Under the pieces are notes generated by a model. That model was given only the letters and a program-made list of their open reading frames with translations, was not told the origin of the DNA and searched no databases. A program made the translations under genes and the position numbers. Below, one piece after another: positions 1 through 7,810 of a DNA stretch of 64,000 nt. This DNA is from a bacterium ADurb.Bin236 (GTDB lineage Bacteria > UBP15 > UBA6099). The stretch lies in NCBI GenBank assembly GCA_002069885.1, contig MWCD01000002.1, positions 1 to 64,000 of the forward strand, read 5' to 3'. Position 1 is the stretch's first letter. The number at the start of each line of letters is the position of its first letter.

Positions 1-1613
1 TGATATCCACGATAGCGACAGGCACGGCTCCCCTGACGGTGGCATCCACAACGGTGGTGACCAACCTGAACGCGGACTTGTTGGACGGATATCACGCGAC
101 TGATTTTGCGGCTTCTGCGCACTCACACGCGACATTGACGCGTGGCACAGGACTTACCGGCTCGAACTATGACGGCTCGACCGCAACAACATGGGCGGTT
201 TCATACGGCTCGGCTGCCGGCACGGCGGTGCAAGGCGACACGTCAATAACTATAACCGCAGGAACCGGGATGAGCGGAGGCGGAAGCATCACGCTTGGCT
301 CTGGTGGCACGGTGACTCTTAATAACAATGACGCAGGGTCTTCTCAATTCATATTCAAAAACATCGCAGACACCACGCCGACAACGCAGTTTTCAGCGAC
401 AACAAATAACGACACGATCCAATTCGCAGCGGGCGGAAGAACGACGGTGTCATTCACGCCTGCCAGCAAAAGGGTGACATATACCACAACGCTTTCCACG
501 TTGACGCGTGGCACAGGATTGACCGGTTCGAACTATGACGGCTCAGCGGCGCAGACATGGGCGGTAGATTTCGGCACGACGGCGACGACAGTGGCGGCCG
601 GCAACCACACGCATACGAATATGGTGACAGGAACAGGCACGGCGGACAGAGTGGCGTACTGGAACTCTGCAAGCACGATAGCATCAGGGGGCCTCTACTG
701 GGACAACACGAACAGCAGGTTGGGCGTTGCGGTCGCCCCCGGCACATATGCGCTTAACGTGTCCGGCACGGCGAACATATCAGGCAACACGACGATAGGC
801 GGAACGCTTGGAGTGACAGGAGCGATAACGGGGTCGAGCACAGTTCAGGGAACAAGACTGATATCCACGGTTGCTACGGGAACAGCGCCTCTGACGGTGG
901 CGTCGACCGATCTCGTGACAAACCTGAACGCGGACTTGTTGGATGGCAATCACGCTTCCGCATTCGCGACATCAGGCCACACACACGCGCAGTTGACAGC
1001 CGGCACAGGAATTTTGTTGACTGCCTACGACGGCTCAACCGCGAGGTCGGTTTCGCTGGACAAAGACTACACGGACTCATTCTATGTTTTGAAAGCCGGC
1101 GACACTATGACAGGAACTTTGCAGGGCAGACAGTTGAACCCGACGGCGAACAATACATATACCCTCGGAACCTCCGCCCTCAGATACAGCACGGCATATA
1201 TGGTAAATCTTAACGCATCTGGAACAGGAACCGTTTCCGGACTATTAACGCTGGGAACGCAAGCCACAGGAACGGGGCATGCCGTGCGCGCGGATAGATC
1301 GATAACGCTGGCCACAAGCAATGGAATACTCGTTAACGGCACCACATCTCAAACACAGGATCTGACAGCCAATAGGACATACAACCTTTCGCTGGACAAG
1401 TCGCACACAAATTGCGCGTTTACTGCGGCCACGACTTTGAACGTAGCGGCTCAAGACACATCATGCGCGGCAGGTTTCTGCGCCATTGCCGCTGTGGACG
1501 GCGCCGCCTACACAACCAGCGCGTCGGCGAAACATGACAGCGCGTCGCTGTATTTCAACGGAGGCGTCGCGCAGATTGCCACGCTTAGAGTGTTGTGCTG
1601 TCCGTGCCAGTAA
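1..1613 (+). CDS. Tail-fibre-like repeat protein, 3' part of gene (5' end outside window)
   Basis: The frame is open to the left edge of the window, so the GTG at 39 is not a credible start and the gene begins upstream. The visible protein is low-complexity and rich in Thr, Gly, Ser and Ala. It carries two NLNADLLDG(Y/N)HA blocks followed by a SHAT/GHTHA segment, and two copies of an LTRGTGLTGSNYDGS block about 120 residues apart. The ADLLDGxHA motif is typical of phage tail-fibre and related structural fibre proteins; this family link is from memory of the motif. The extreme C-terminus is Cys-rich and ends in CCPCQ, which is odd for a fibre. No other phage structural gene lies within the window, so it may be the end of a prophage or a stand-alone surface fibre. 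Confidence 0.7.
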   Translation, partial: ISTIATGTAPLTVASTTVVTNLNADLLDGYHATDFAASAHSHATLTRGTGLTGSNYDGSTATTWAVSYGSAAGTAVQGDTSITITAGTGMSGGGSITLGSGGTVTLNNNDAGSSQFIFKNIADTTPTTQFSATTNNDTIQFAAGGRTTVSFTPASKRVTYTTTLSTLTRGTGLTGSNYDGSAAQTWAVDFGTTATTVAAGNHTHTNMVTGTGTADRVAYWNSASTIASGGLYWDNTNSRLGVAVAPGTYALNVSGTANISGNTTIGGTLGVTGAITGSSTVQGTRLISTVATGTAPLTVASTDLVTNLNADLLDGNHASAFATSGHTHAQLTAGTGILLTAYDGSTARSVSLDKDYTDSFYVLKAGDTMTGTLQGRQLNPTANNTYTLGTSALRYSTAYMVNLNASGTGTVSGLLTLGTQATGTGHAVRADRSITLATSNGILVNGTTSQTQDLTANRTYNLSLDKSHTNCAFTAATTLNVAAQDTSCAAGFCAIAAVDGAAYTTSASAKHDSASLYFNGGVAQIATLRVLCCPCQ

Positions 1614-1711
1614 TAATTTTTTTGAGAGGCAGACACGGCAGGCGCGTCCGGATGGTTTCAAATCTACCGATTATTGCTTTGCATGACAGCTTTTCCTGCG
1701 CGTTGGTTTTT

Positions 1712-3004
1712 CTATGATAGTACTTGGTCTCCGCGGACAAATTTCTCCGATGACGCGGCATATTGTTTGAACAATTCCCGCATCGCGCTCAAATCGTCAT
1801 TGCTGTAACTGAAGCATGAAAGCGCTTTAAGGCCGTCAGATAAATCATATTTGAGGTCGAATTGCGAAGCTTTGTCGAAAAACAATGTGCCGGGGAAAAC
1901 TCTCAGTTCGAAGCAATTGATTTGAACGCCCAGAGACGCGCAATACTCCAAAGTTCTTTTGAATCCATCCACAGTGTCGCCGGGAAGGCCCATCATGATT
2001 GTGATATTGGAGTTAGGCAGTTTTTTCAGCAGTGAGACTTTTTCTTTGAACTTTTCCGGATCGATCGATCGTTTGACCGTGTCGAATGTGGCAGGGTTCG
2101 TCGAGTTAAGCCCCATTGTGGCGCATGCGATATTGAGTCTCGATAGAATTTCTATCTGCGCCTTGGAAAGATGATCCGCGTGAAGAGCAAAAGTGAAAGA
2201 CAGTTTTCCGGAAGGATCGACATCTAACGCGGCTTGCGCGATTTCTTCAAGGCGCTTGTTGTTGTAGTTAAGCGCAGCGTCGCAGAAATTGATGTTTTTT
2301 TTACAATTCTCAAATGCCCATGCGATTTCTCTTCGAATTATGTCTAGGCTAAAGAACCTGATTTTCGCCTGTTCGTTTCCGCTGACACAAAATGAGCATT
2401 GGTTGGGGCAGCCTCTGCTAGTCTCCATGTAAACTAATTCACCCGGGGGGACATAAACATTGGTTAAATACGGAGAAGGCGATGATTCAAGAGACTGCGC
2501 GCAGCCCGACAATATTTGCGGTTTGAAGAGACCCTTTTTTCGCATATCCGTTTTTGTGGAGATACTGTCCAAGGACCTAAGACTTCCGTCGACAAGTTTT
2601 TTCACAATGGACACGAACGCTTCTTCTCCTTCACCGGTCACGATAAAATCGGGAAGCCATGGTTGTTTCGATAATAATTCGTACCCCGGCGCGTTTGGAC
2701 CGCCTAATACGATAATAGTGTCAGGAAGGGTTTCTCTTATATTGCAAAGAATATTTTCAACCCTATCGAAATTCCAGAGAAAAACAGACAATCCAAGAAT
2801 ATCAGGGTTTTCATTTCTGACAATCTCAACGTCTTGTTGCGCGTCCCCGAAGTTCTCTTTCAAATCAAAAAAAGAAATTCTTACGTCGGGTTCCAGCAAC
2901 TTTTCTTTGGCTGCGGCTAAAAGTTTAGCGGGGCCGTATCCGTAAGCCGAAAGTTTTTCGCCGCTTGAATGAGACATCAGACAAACTCTGAATTTGTAGT
3001 TCAT
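1712..3004 (-). CDS. Cobalamin-binding-type radical SAM protein
   Basis: About 430 residues. The N-terminal 150 residues look like a B12-binding Rossmann domain (LGGPNAPG and VTGEGEEAF segments), followed by a radical SAM core with a CX3CX2C cluster motif (SRGCPNQCSFC, about residues 199-206) and the late MMGLPGDT segment. Members of this superfamily use SAM and a 4Fe-4S cluster, often with cobalamin, for methylations or rearrangements; the substrate is not visible here. I chose the ATG at 3004 because AGAGGTG lies upstream and the domain begins directly after it. The ATG at 3061 sits in AT-rich promoter-like sequence. It lies 180 bp downstream of another B12-type radical SAM gene on the same strand, suggesting joint transcription. 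Confidence 0.85.
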   Translation of the reverse strand: MNYKFRVCLMSHSSGEKLSAYGYGPAKLLAAAKEKLLEPDVRISFFDLKENFGDAQQDVEIVRNENPDILGLSVFLWNFDRVENILCNIRETLPDTIIVLGGPNAPGYELLSKQPWLPDFIVTGEGEEAFVSIVKKLVDGSLRSLDSISTKTDMRKKGLFKPQILSGCAQSLESSPSPYLTNVYVPPGELVYMETSRGCPNQCSFCVSGNEQAKIRFFSLDIIRREIAWAFENCKKNINFCDAALNYNNKRLEEIAQAALDVDPSGKLSFTFALHADHLSKAQIEILSRLNIACATMGLNSTNPATFDTVKRSIDPEKFKEKVSLLKKLPNSNITIMMGLPGDTVDGFKRTLEYCASLGVQINCFELRVFPGTLFFDKASQFDLKYDLSDGLKALSCFSYSNDDLSAMRELFKQYAASSEKFVRGDQVLS

Positions 3005-3184
3005 CAACGCAGAACACCTCTTGAGACGCCGATTATAAGGCGCATTGCCTCGCCTGCGCATATTATATGTTTGATTTAATTATAATAGTATGTCATTTGG
3101 ATTTAGTCCGAACAATTTGCCGTTTGTTCAAAACATGCGATATGCAAAAACACATATCCATGCCAAGAAAAAAACGGCAACCAA

Positions 3185-4567
3185 TCATTTCTTTAATATC
3201 TTGGCGATGTTGATTATTTTTGAAAGAACGAAGGCCGCGTGTCGGGCTGACCTGATTTCTCTTAGGTTTCTCCAGAAGACGGCGGGCCGGGCGTAGAAAA
3301 ACAAAAAGGCCGCAATCATCAGCAGCCGCGCTTTGTTTCGCAGGGGAGCAGCAATGAAATTCGGCGCGATCACATTGAAATCGTCCCAGTCGGCGGTTGA
3401 ATCCGGAAAAAGCTCTAAAAAAAAGCGAGTGCCGGGGAAAGGCGCAAAGAAGGCGAATTGAGCCCTGTCTAGCGGCAGCTTCAGGGCGGCAGAGAATGTG
3501 TTTCTGAAATCATTCTCGCCTTCTCCCGGCAAACCGAACATGAAATTTCCGGTCACGCCGATGCCGCGTTTCTTTATCATAAGTAGCTTTTCACGAACAT
3601 CTTTCAAGTCGAGCGCTTTTCTGCCTAGGGATTTCAGGGAGACGGAAGAGGCAGATTCGATTCCCACCGCAATGGACTCGCATCCGGCCGCGCTCATTTT
3701 TTCCAGCAAATCATCGTCCAAAGAGTCCAGATAGACGCCGTTCGGACAGTACCACTTGAGATTGAAGCCCGACTTTATCAGGCCATCGCACAAGCGCATT
3801 GCGGCTTCCCTGTTCGCGGTCAGGTTCTGATCGACGAACGCCGCGACTTTGACGCCCAGCTCGCAATAGACGTATTCGATTTCCTTGATCATGTTTTCGG
3901 GGGAGCGATATCTGACGCCGGGTCCGGATATTGTTCTCGCCGCGCAATAGGAGCAGTTGTAATTGCATCCTCTTGAATAAGTCATCGGAACAACGGGGAA
4001 ACCGGGAGCAAAAACACCATGAGCATGGTGAGGATATCCTTTGACATCCATTTTGTCCCAAGCAGGGAAAGGCAGCGAGTCGAGGTCTTTTACCGACTGT
4101 TGTGGGTTTGCATTAATTCTCCCATCGTCGCGCCATATCAATCCGGGGATAGTCCGCTCGTCTGTTCCGTCTCCGGCTAGCAGCCGCAACAGCGCGGAAA
4201 AACCAATTTCCGATTCTCCGGAAAACCCGAAATCGAAGGCGGGCTCCTCCAAAAGAACTGAATGGGGAAGCCCGGAGGCGTGAGGGCCTCCGATGATTAT
4301 TTTCGTATAGGGCAAACTGGATTTAACGACCGCCGCCGCGCGCCTTGCTTTGTTGTGGAAGAAGGAATAAGACTGCAATCCGACGACATCGGGTCCGAAT
4401 TCGAGTAGCGAAGCGGCCAAGCCGGCGGGGTCAAGCTTTTCCTTTGCGCAATGGTATATTCTGTTTTCGAAGCCTTCCCTCGAAATGACCGCGGACAGAT
4501 ATCCCAAGCCCAAGTTGGGAACCGTAGCCATGTTCGTTTCTCTTGGAAAGACCAGAGCGACTTTCAT
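3185..4567 (-). CDS. Cobalamin-binding-type radical SAM protein
   Basis: About 460 residues. The N-terminal part is a B12-binding-like domain (NLGLGYLSAVI, IIGGPHASGLP, FGFSGESEIGF). The radical SAM core has SRGCNYNCSYC (CX3CX2C, about residues 201-208), a VGIES segment and FMFGLPGEGE. This is the organisation of the large B12-binding radical SAM family that includes methyltransferases and ring-forming enzymes. The furthest upstream start is a TTG at 4594; the ATG at 4567 fits better because the protein then starts directly with MKVALVFP. No clear ribosome site is seen. The gene may be co-transcribed with the next B12-type RSAM gene at 1712-3004. Whether either acts on the His-rich peptides encoded from 9.4 kb is unknown. 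Confidence 0.85.
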   Translation of the reverse strand: MKVALVFPRETNMATVPNLGLGYLSAVISREGFENRIYHCAKEKLDPAGLAASLLEFGPDVVGLQSYSFFHNKARRAAAVVKSSLPYTKIIIGGPHASGLPHSVLLEEPAFDFGFSGESEIGFSALLRLLAGDGTDERTIPGLIWRDDGRINANPQQSVKDLDSLPFPAWDKMDVKGYPHHAHGVFAPGFPVVPMTYSRGCNYNCSYCAARTISGPGVRYRSPENMIKEIEYVYCELGVKVAAFVDQNLTANREAAMRLCDGLIKSGFNLKWYCPNGVYLDSLDDDLLEKMSAAGCESIAVGIESASSVSLKSLGRKALDLKDVREKLLMIKKRGIGVTGNFMFGLPGEGENDFRNTFSAALKLPLDRAQFAFFAPFPGTRFFLELFPDSTADWDDFNVIAPNFIAAPLRNKARLLMIAAFLFFYARPAVFWRNLREIRSARHAAFVLSKIINIAKILKK

Positions 4568-5281
4568 CGGGGCAGAATGAGCGAGAGCGGCCAAGACCGG
4601 CAGCTCTCCGGGGCAATCCCCGTCCGGCTGCGAATCCGCTGTCGCAACGCAACCTTTCCATAATGGTTCGCGACCGGCAAAGCTGAGCCGGCTGCTATTG
4701 TCAAAACGCTTGACCCGACAAGCTTTTCAATAAATCCGGATTCGTCGATATAGCTGATGAACCGGGCGATTTTCATAGCGGCGAACTGCTTAGTTGCCGC
4801 CGTATTTTTTGTCCATGAACCCTATGTTCTATTCACTGCAAAAATACGCCTTGCGTTCCACGTTTCATCCGCTCCGAACAATCGCTCCCGAATCCTAATG
4901 AAGGATTCTGATAAATCACGTAAAGACATTCTCGCATAGTTGCGCGGCTCGCGCAATATACAGCAACTATTTCACTTGAAGGTCGCTTTAAAAACGAGCT
5001 TAGCCTTGTTTACAATCTTGAATCGCGGCAACGTATTTGATTATTAGAAATTGCTTGTGTGTTTCGTCAGCATTCTTGGACAGAGACAGAAATTCTATTC
5101 TCGCACGTAAAACTAACTGACTTGCTCAATATAGCATAGAACAAATGACAGCTATTAATAATTCGGCTTTTCTGGACATTATAAGAGGCATTTGAAGAAG
5201 CATTATGCGAAAATGCTTTCACATGTCCCAATTTATAAAGAACATAAAATATATTACGCAAAAAGCAATGAAATCACGAGG
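4568..5281. other. Intergenic stretch holding a small mobile element
   Basis: About 700 bp without a convincing gene between the divergent B12-type RSAM gene and the secreted-protein gene at 5378. It contains repeat element R1 copy A (4735-4911), described separately. The rest is AT-rich and shows no ORF with a recognisable product. Short ORFs here only translate the repeat or lack ribosome sites. Confidence 0.6.
4735..4911 (+). mobile_element. MITE-like element R1, copy A
   Basis: About 177 bp, closely similar along its length to a 179-bp element at 63431-63609. The left end has CCGGATTCGTC and the right end GAAGGATTCTG, an imperfect terminal inverted repeat. A perfect 7-bp direct repeat, ATAAATC, flanks it at 4730-4736 and 4911-4917, as expected of a target duplication that partly overlaps the ends. 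Internal hairpins include a bulged stem around the GCGAACTGCTTAGTTGCC segment and a GAATCC/GGATTC stem near the right end. It encodes no transposase, so movement would need a factor supplied in trans. Confidence 0.7.
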
Positions 5282-5309
5282 TTGTTTCGTTAGAGAAGCA
5301 TGGTATAAT
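5282..5309 (+). promoter_or_regulatory. Sigma70-type promoter for the gene at 5378
   Basis: TTGTTT at 5282-5287 and a consensus TATAAT at 5304-5309 with 16-bp spacing. The ATG at 5378 lies about 62 bp beyond the expected start of transcription. Confidence 0.5.
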
Positions 5310-5377
5310 AACATTAATTCTGAGCGTATGAGAGAGACGCCGCATAGAGCGCGAACCATTGATGTCAGGAGAAGATT

Positions 5378-6982
5378 ATGGAGATTCTTTCAACTAAAAT
5401 ACGATTGGATATCCCGCTCTGTTTAATCGGAATTAAGGACAAATCTAAAACGCTGATGTTTTTTTCATTTTCTCATGGCCTTTCAGTCTGGCTTGCTTTT
5501 TTTATGGTCTTTTGCGATATATCCAACTCGGCGGCAGCAGTAGATATGAAAGCAGTTTCAGCTTTGGAGATTACCAGAGAGTCGCTAGCAAATACTGATT
5601 TAGAGTTTTTAGACGATGTGATTGTGAAGGTTTACAGCCCTTCGTTGGTTCTTTTGGCGGAAGGAAAGATGGAGCAAAGCAAAACGTTTTCCATTGAAGT
5701 TCCCGGATTGGACGACTATGAATGGTTATACGTGGAAATCGGCGAACAAGAGAGTCATATATACGGCATATTTAACATTGAAGAAGGCGTGGTTGTGGAC
5801 TATGTAACATCCACGATTATGGAAGCAATGCTGAAAATGAAAACGCGAATGGAGAACATTACATTTGAGGAAATGAAGCATATTTTGTATGAGCTTCATA
5901 AAGCGGCTGATGCAGATGAATTATCCAAAGCAAAAAACGACTCGGACGCGATACGAATGCTTTTTTCGGACGAGGAGTATAGGCTTATGCTCGGCGATAT
6001 GGCTATCTCTTTTTCGACTCCCGGAAACACATTGGAAGAATATGTAAAGCTCAATGAGACCATGAGTCAAGGGATTAGTTTATTCGGCAAGGGCGACGTA
6101 GAAGCATTAAAAATGATGCTGACTGTCGACGCTAAAATCGAAATTGATGGTCAAACGGTGACTGGGGATCAGATAATTGATTCTCTTCGGTCATTAAGGA
6201 ATAAATACGAAGTTTTGAAATGGGACGCTTCATGCGAAAGAATAATCGTCAACGAGAATCGCGCGGAAGTTGAAACATTGGAAAGAATCATTCTGTCAGA
6301 CAAAACTGAAGGCTCGATAACAAAAAACATCAGAATGGGCTTTGTTAATATCTTTGTAAAAAATGAAAATCAATGGAAACTTCAGGAAAGACGAATGAAG
6401 AAATGCGAGCCGGCAAGCGCGTTGATTTTTGCGGACGGCTCGTCGGCGGATTGGACGGGCATAAGACCTTGTGTTTCGAAATTCACATCAAAGAGCGGAT
6501 TAAAAGGGGAAAAGGCTGAACTTAGCTCGATATATATGGCGTTCGATGACCACGGCATTTTCTGGAGATTGGAAAACACAAATAATTTATTTGAAGAGAG
6601 TTTCGGCGACGCTTCCGCTGCTCTGATTGACGAAACGACTCATGTTATGTACGTGGTTTCGTTATTAAACGAAGTTAGCGGCAAAACTGAAGAGGGAGTG
6701 CATAGCTGGACGGGCGTAAACGCAGGCAAGGAGTATTCGATGAATGAAACATCAATGACTGCCCCGGATGGTTTTAATGAAAAAATGAGATACTTGCCTG
6801 ACAATTTTCACGTGGGGGCGTCTTTTGCCGAGGGAACATTATCAAAGAAAGAAATAAAAGGCTTGAATAAAACGGCGTTTTTGAACGCAAGAATTATTAT
6901 TGACAGAGGGGATGGGAAAACCGAAGTGTTGTCAGAGGGCGTGCCGATTGAATTCGAAGTTCCTTTATTGTTGCTTCAATAA
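5378..6982 (+). CDS. Exported protein with a SnoaL/NTF2-like segment, function unknown
   Basis: 534 residues, ATG preceded by AGGAGA at good spacing. A hydrophobic stretch near residues 25-50 (FFSFSHGLSVWLAFFMVFC) followed by Ala-rich residues suggests an uncleaved anchor or a late signal peptide. The middle part (about residues 225-345) reads MSQGISLFGKGDVEALKMM, later VKNENQWKLQERRM; this is the pattern of a SnoaL/DUF4440-type NTF2-like domain (an inference from fold-like pattern only). The C-terminal 180 residues begin with FADGSSADWTGI, as in carbohydrate-binding-like sandwich domains, but I cannot assign a family. It lies between the B12-type RSAM pair and the HXS cluster. The HXS promoter starts only 7 bp after its stop, so it is probably a separate transcription unit. 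Confidence 0.75.
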   Translation: MEILSTKIRLDIPLCLIGIKDKSKTLMFFSFSHGLSVWLAFFMVFCDISNSAAAVDMKAVSALEITRESLANTDLEFLDDVIVKVYSPSLVLLAEGKMEQSKTFSIEVPGLDDYEWLYVEIGEQESHIYGIFNIEEGVVVDYVTSTIMEAMLKMKTRMENITFEEMKHILYELHKAADADELSKAKNDSDAIRMLFSDEEYRLMLGDMAISFSTPGNTLEEYVKLNETMSQGISLFGKGDVEALKMMLTVDAKIEIDGQTVTGDQIIDSLRSLRNKYEVLKWDASCERIIVNENRAEVETLERIILSDKTEGSITKNIRMGFVNIFVKNENQWKLQERRMKKCEPASALIFADGSSADWTGIRPCVSKFTSKSGLKGEKAELSSIYMAFDDHGIFWRLENTNNLFEESFGDASAALIDETTHVMYVVSLLNEVSGKTEEGVHSWTGVNAGKEYSMNETSMTAPDGFNEKMRYLPDNFHVGASFAEGTLSKKEIKGLNKTAFLNARIIIDRGDGKTEVLSEGVPIEFEVPLLLLQ

Positions 6983-6988
6983 TCCACA

Positions 6989-7016
6989 TTGACATATATA
7001 CAGACTTAAATATACT
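6989..7016 (+). promoter_or_regulatory. Sigma70-type promoter of the HXS cluster
   Basis: Perfect TTGACA at 6989-6994 and TATACT at 7011-7016, 16 bp apart, placing transcription start near 7023 and about 30 nt before the first cluster ATG (7054). It is the best promoter-like sequence seen upstream of the plus-strand cluster. Confidence 0.7.
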
Positions 7017-7053
7017 ATAGATAAGATATGTTATTATTGAATGGGATATAACT

Positions 7054-7614
7054 ATGCCTAAAATGCCGATTGAAATTGTTTTTGACTCGAAGATTTTTTC
7101 TGCTGACGCCATTCTTGGGGCTTGTCATAAATTTCTGGCAAAATGTTTTATCACATTAGAACACAGCGAGGACGGCAAGAGAATAATCGCTAGTCTTACA
7201 GCGAGAGAGGGCGTATCCGCAGAGGGGCTTGAAGACGAGTTTCGGGCCGAAACGCTGAATTATGCAGTGAAGCAAAAAATCAACAAAGGGTCGGCTAAAA
7301 TAAGAGACCAGATATTTCACATAGTGTTCAACCCGGAAAGATTGAACGCGCTCGGCGGACAGCTTCAGACGGAGCTTGAAACCAAGGCGGACCCGGATTC
7401 GGTCAAACTCAGCGCGCGGCTTGAAAAGCTCCTTGAGGAGATTGAAAGCGAGGAGTCGATGGGCTATGAGGAGGACCCGCTCGGAATAGCTGTTCCGTGG
7501 GAGGAGAAACATGGAATGCCCGGCGATCTGTTGCACCCCGTGGATCAGTTAAAGAGGCAGGCCGAAAACAATCTCATAAACATAGAAACGGTGAAAGAAA
7601 TTGTCGACTGTTGA
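7054..7614 (+). CDS. HxsD-like protein with C-terminal extension
   Basis: 186 residues. The first 90 (IEIVFDSKIFSADAILGA onward to DEFRAETLNYAVKQKI) match the pattern I know for HxsD of His-Xaa-Ser systems: a beta strand, FDS-type turn, a helix, strands, and a final helix with an EF-A-x-L-N-type stretch. HxsD is a small protein of unknown biochemical role encoded next to the maturases, perhaps a peptide-binding partner. The remaining 95 residues are acidic and contain ESEESMGYEEDPLGIAVPWEE. The next gene is a shorter relative and overlaps by 14 nt. Assignment rests on pattern and neighbours, not on a search. Confidence 0.65.
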   Translation: MPKMPIEIVFDSKIFSADAILGACHKFLAKCFITLEHSEDGKRIIASLTAREGVSAEGLEDEFRAETLNYAVKQKINKGSAKIRDQIFHIVFNPERLNALGGQLQTELETKADPDSVKLSARLEKLLEEIESEESMGYEEDPLGIAVPWEEKHGMPGDLLHPVDQLKRQAENNLINIETVKEIVDC

Positions 7615-7810
7615 ATTTGACAAAAAGATATTTGCAATGAAGGCCGTGAAATCCGCCGTGAAAGACTACAAGGATTTTGCGAATTTCGACGTGACTGAGA
7701 GAAAAGACCGAATCGTCGTGAAGATTGACAATATTGACTACGAGCCGAAGGAAGTTTTTCTGGGTGAATTCGGAAACTACGTGATCCACAAAATGAGCGT
7801 GAGACAATGA
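7601..7810 (+). CDS. Short HxsD-like protein
   Basis: 69 residues. VEFDKKIFAMKAVKSAVKDY aligns with IEIVFDSKIFSADAILGACH of the preceding gene, and LGEFGNYVIHKM aligns with its EFRAETLNYAVKQK. This makes it a compact paralogue. The homologous stretch begins before the first ATG (7637), so the TTG at 7601 is the likely start, overlapping the upstream stop by 14 nt and suggesting translational coupling. Its own stop overlaps the HxsB start (ATGA). It is therefore tightly bound to the maturase in expression and probably in function, possibly as a peptide-recognition subunit. That role is inference. Confidence 0.65.
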   Translation: MSTVEFDKKIFAMKAVKSAVKDYKDFANFDVTERKDRIVVKIDNIDYEPKEVFLGEFGNYVIHKMSVRQ

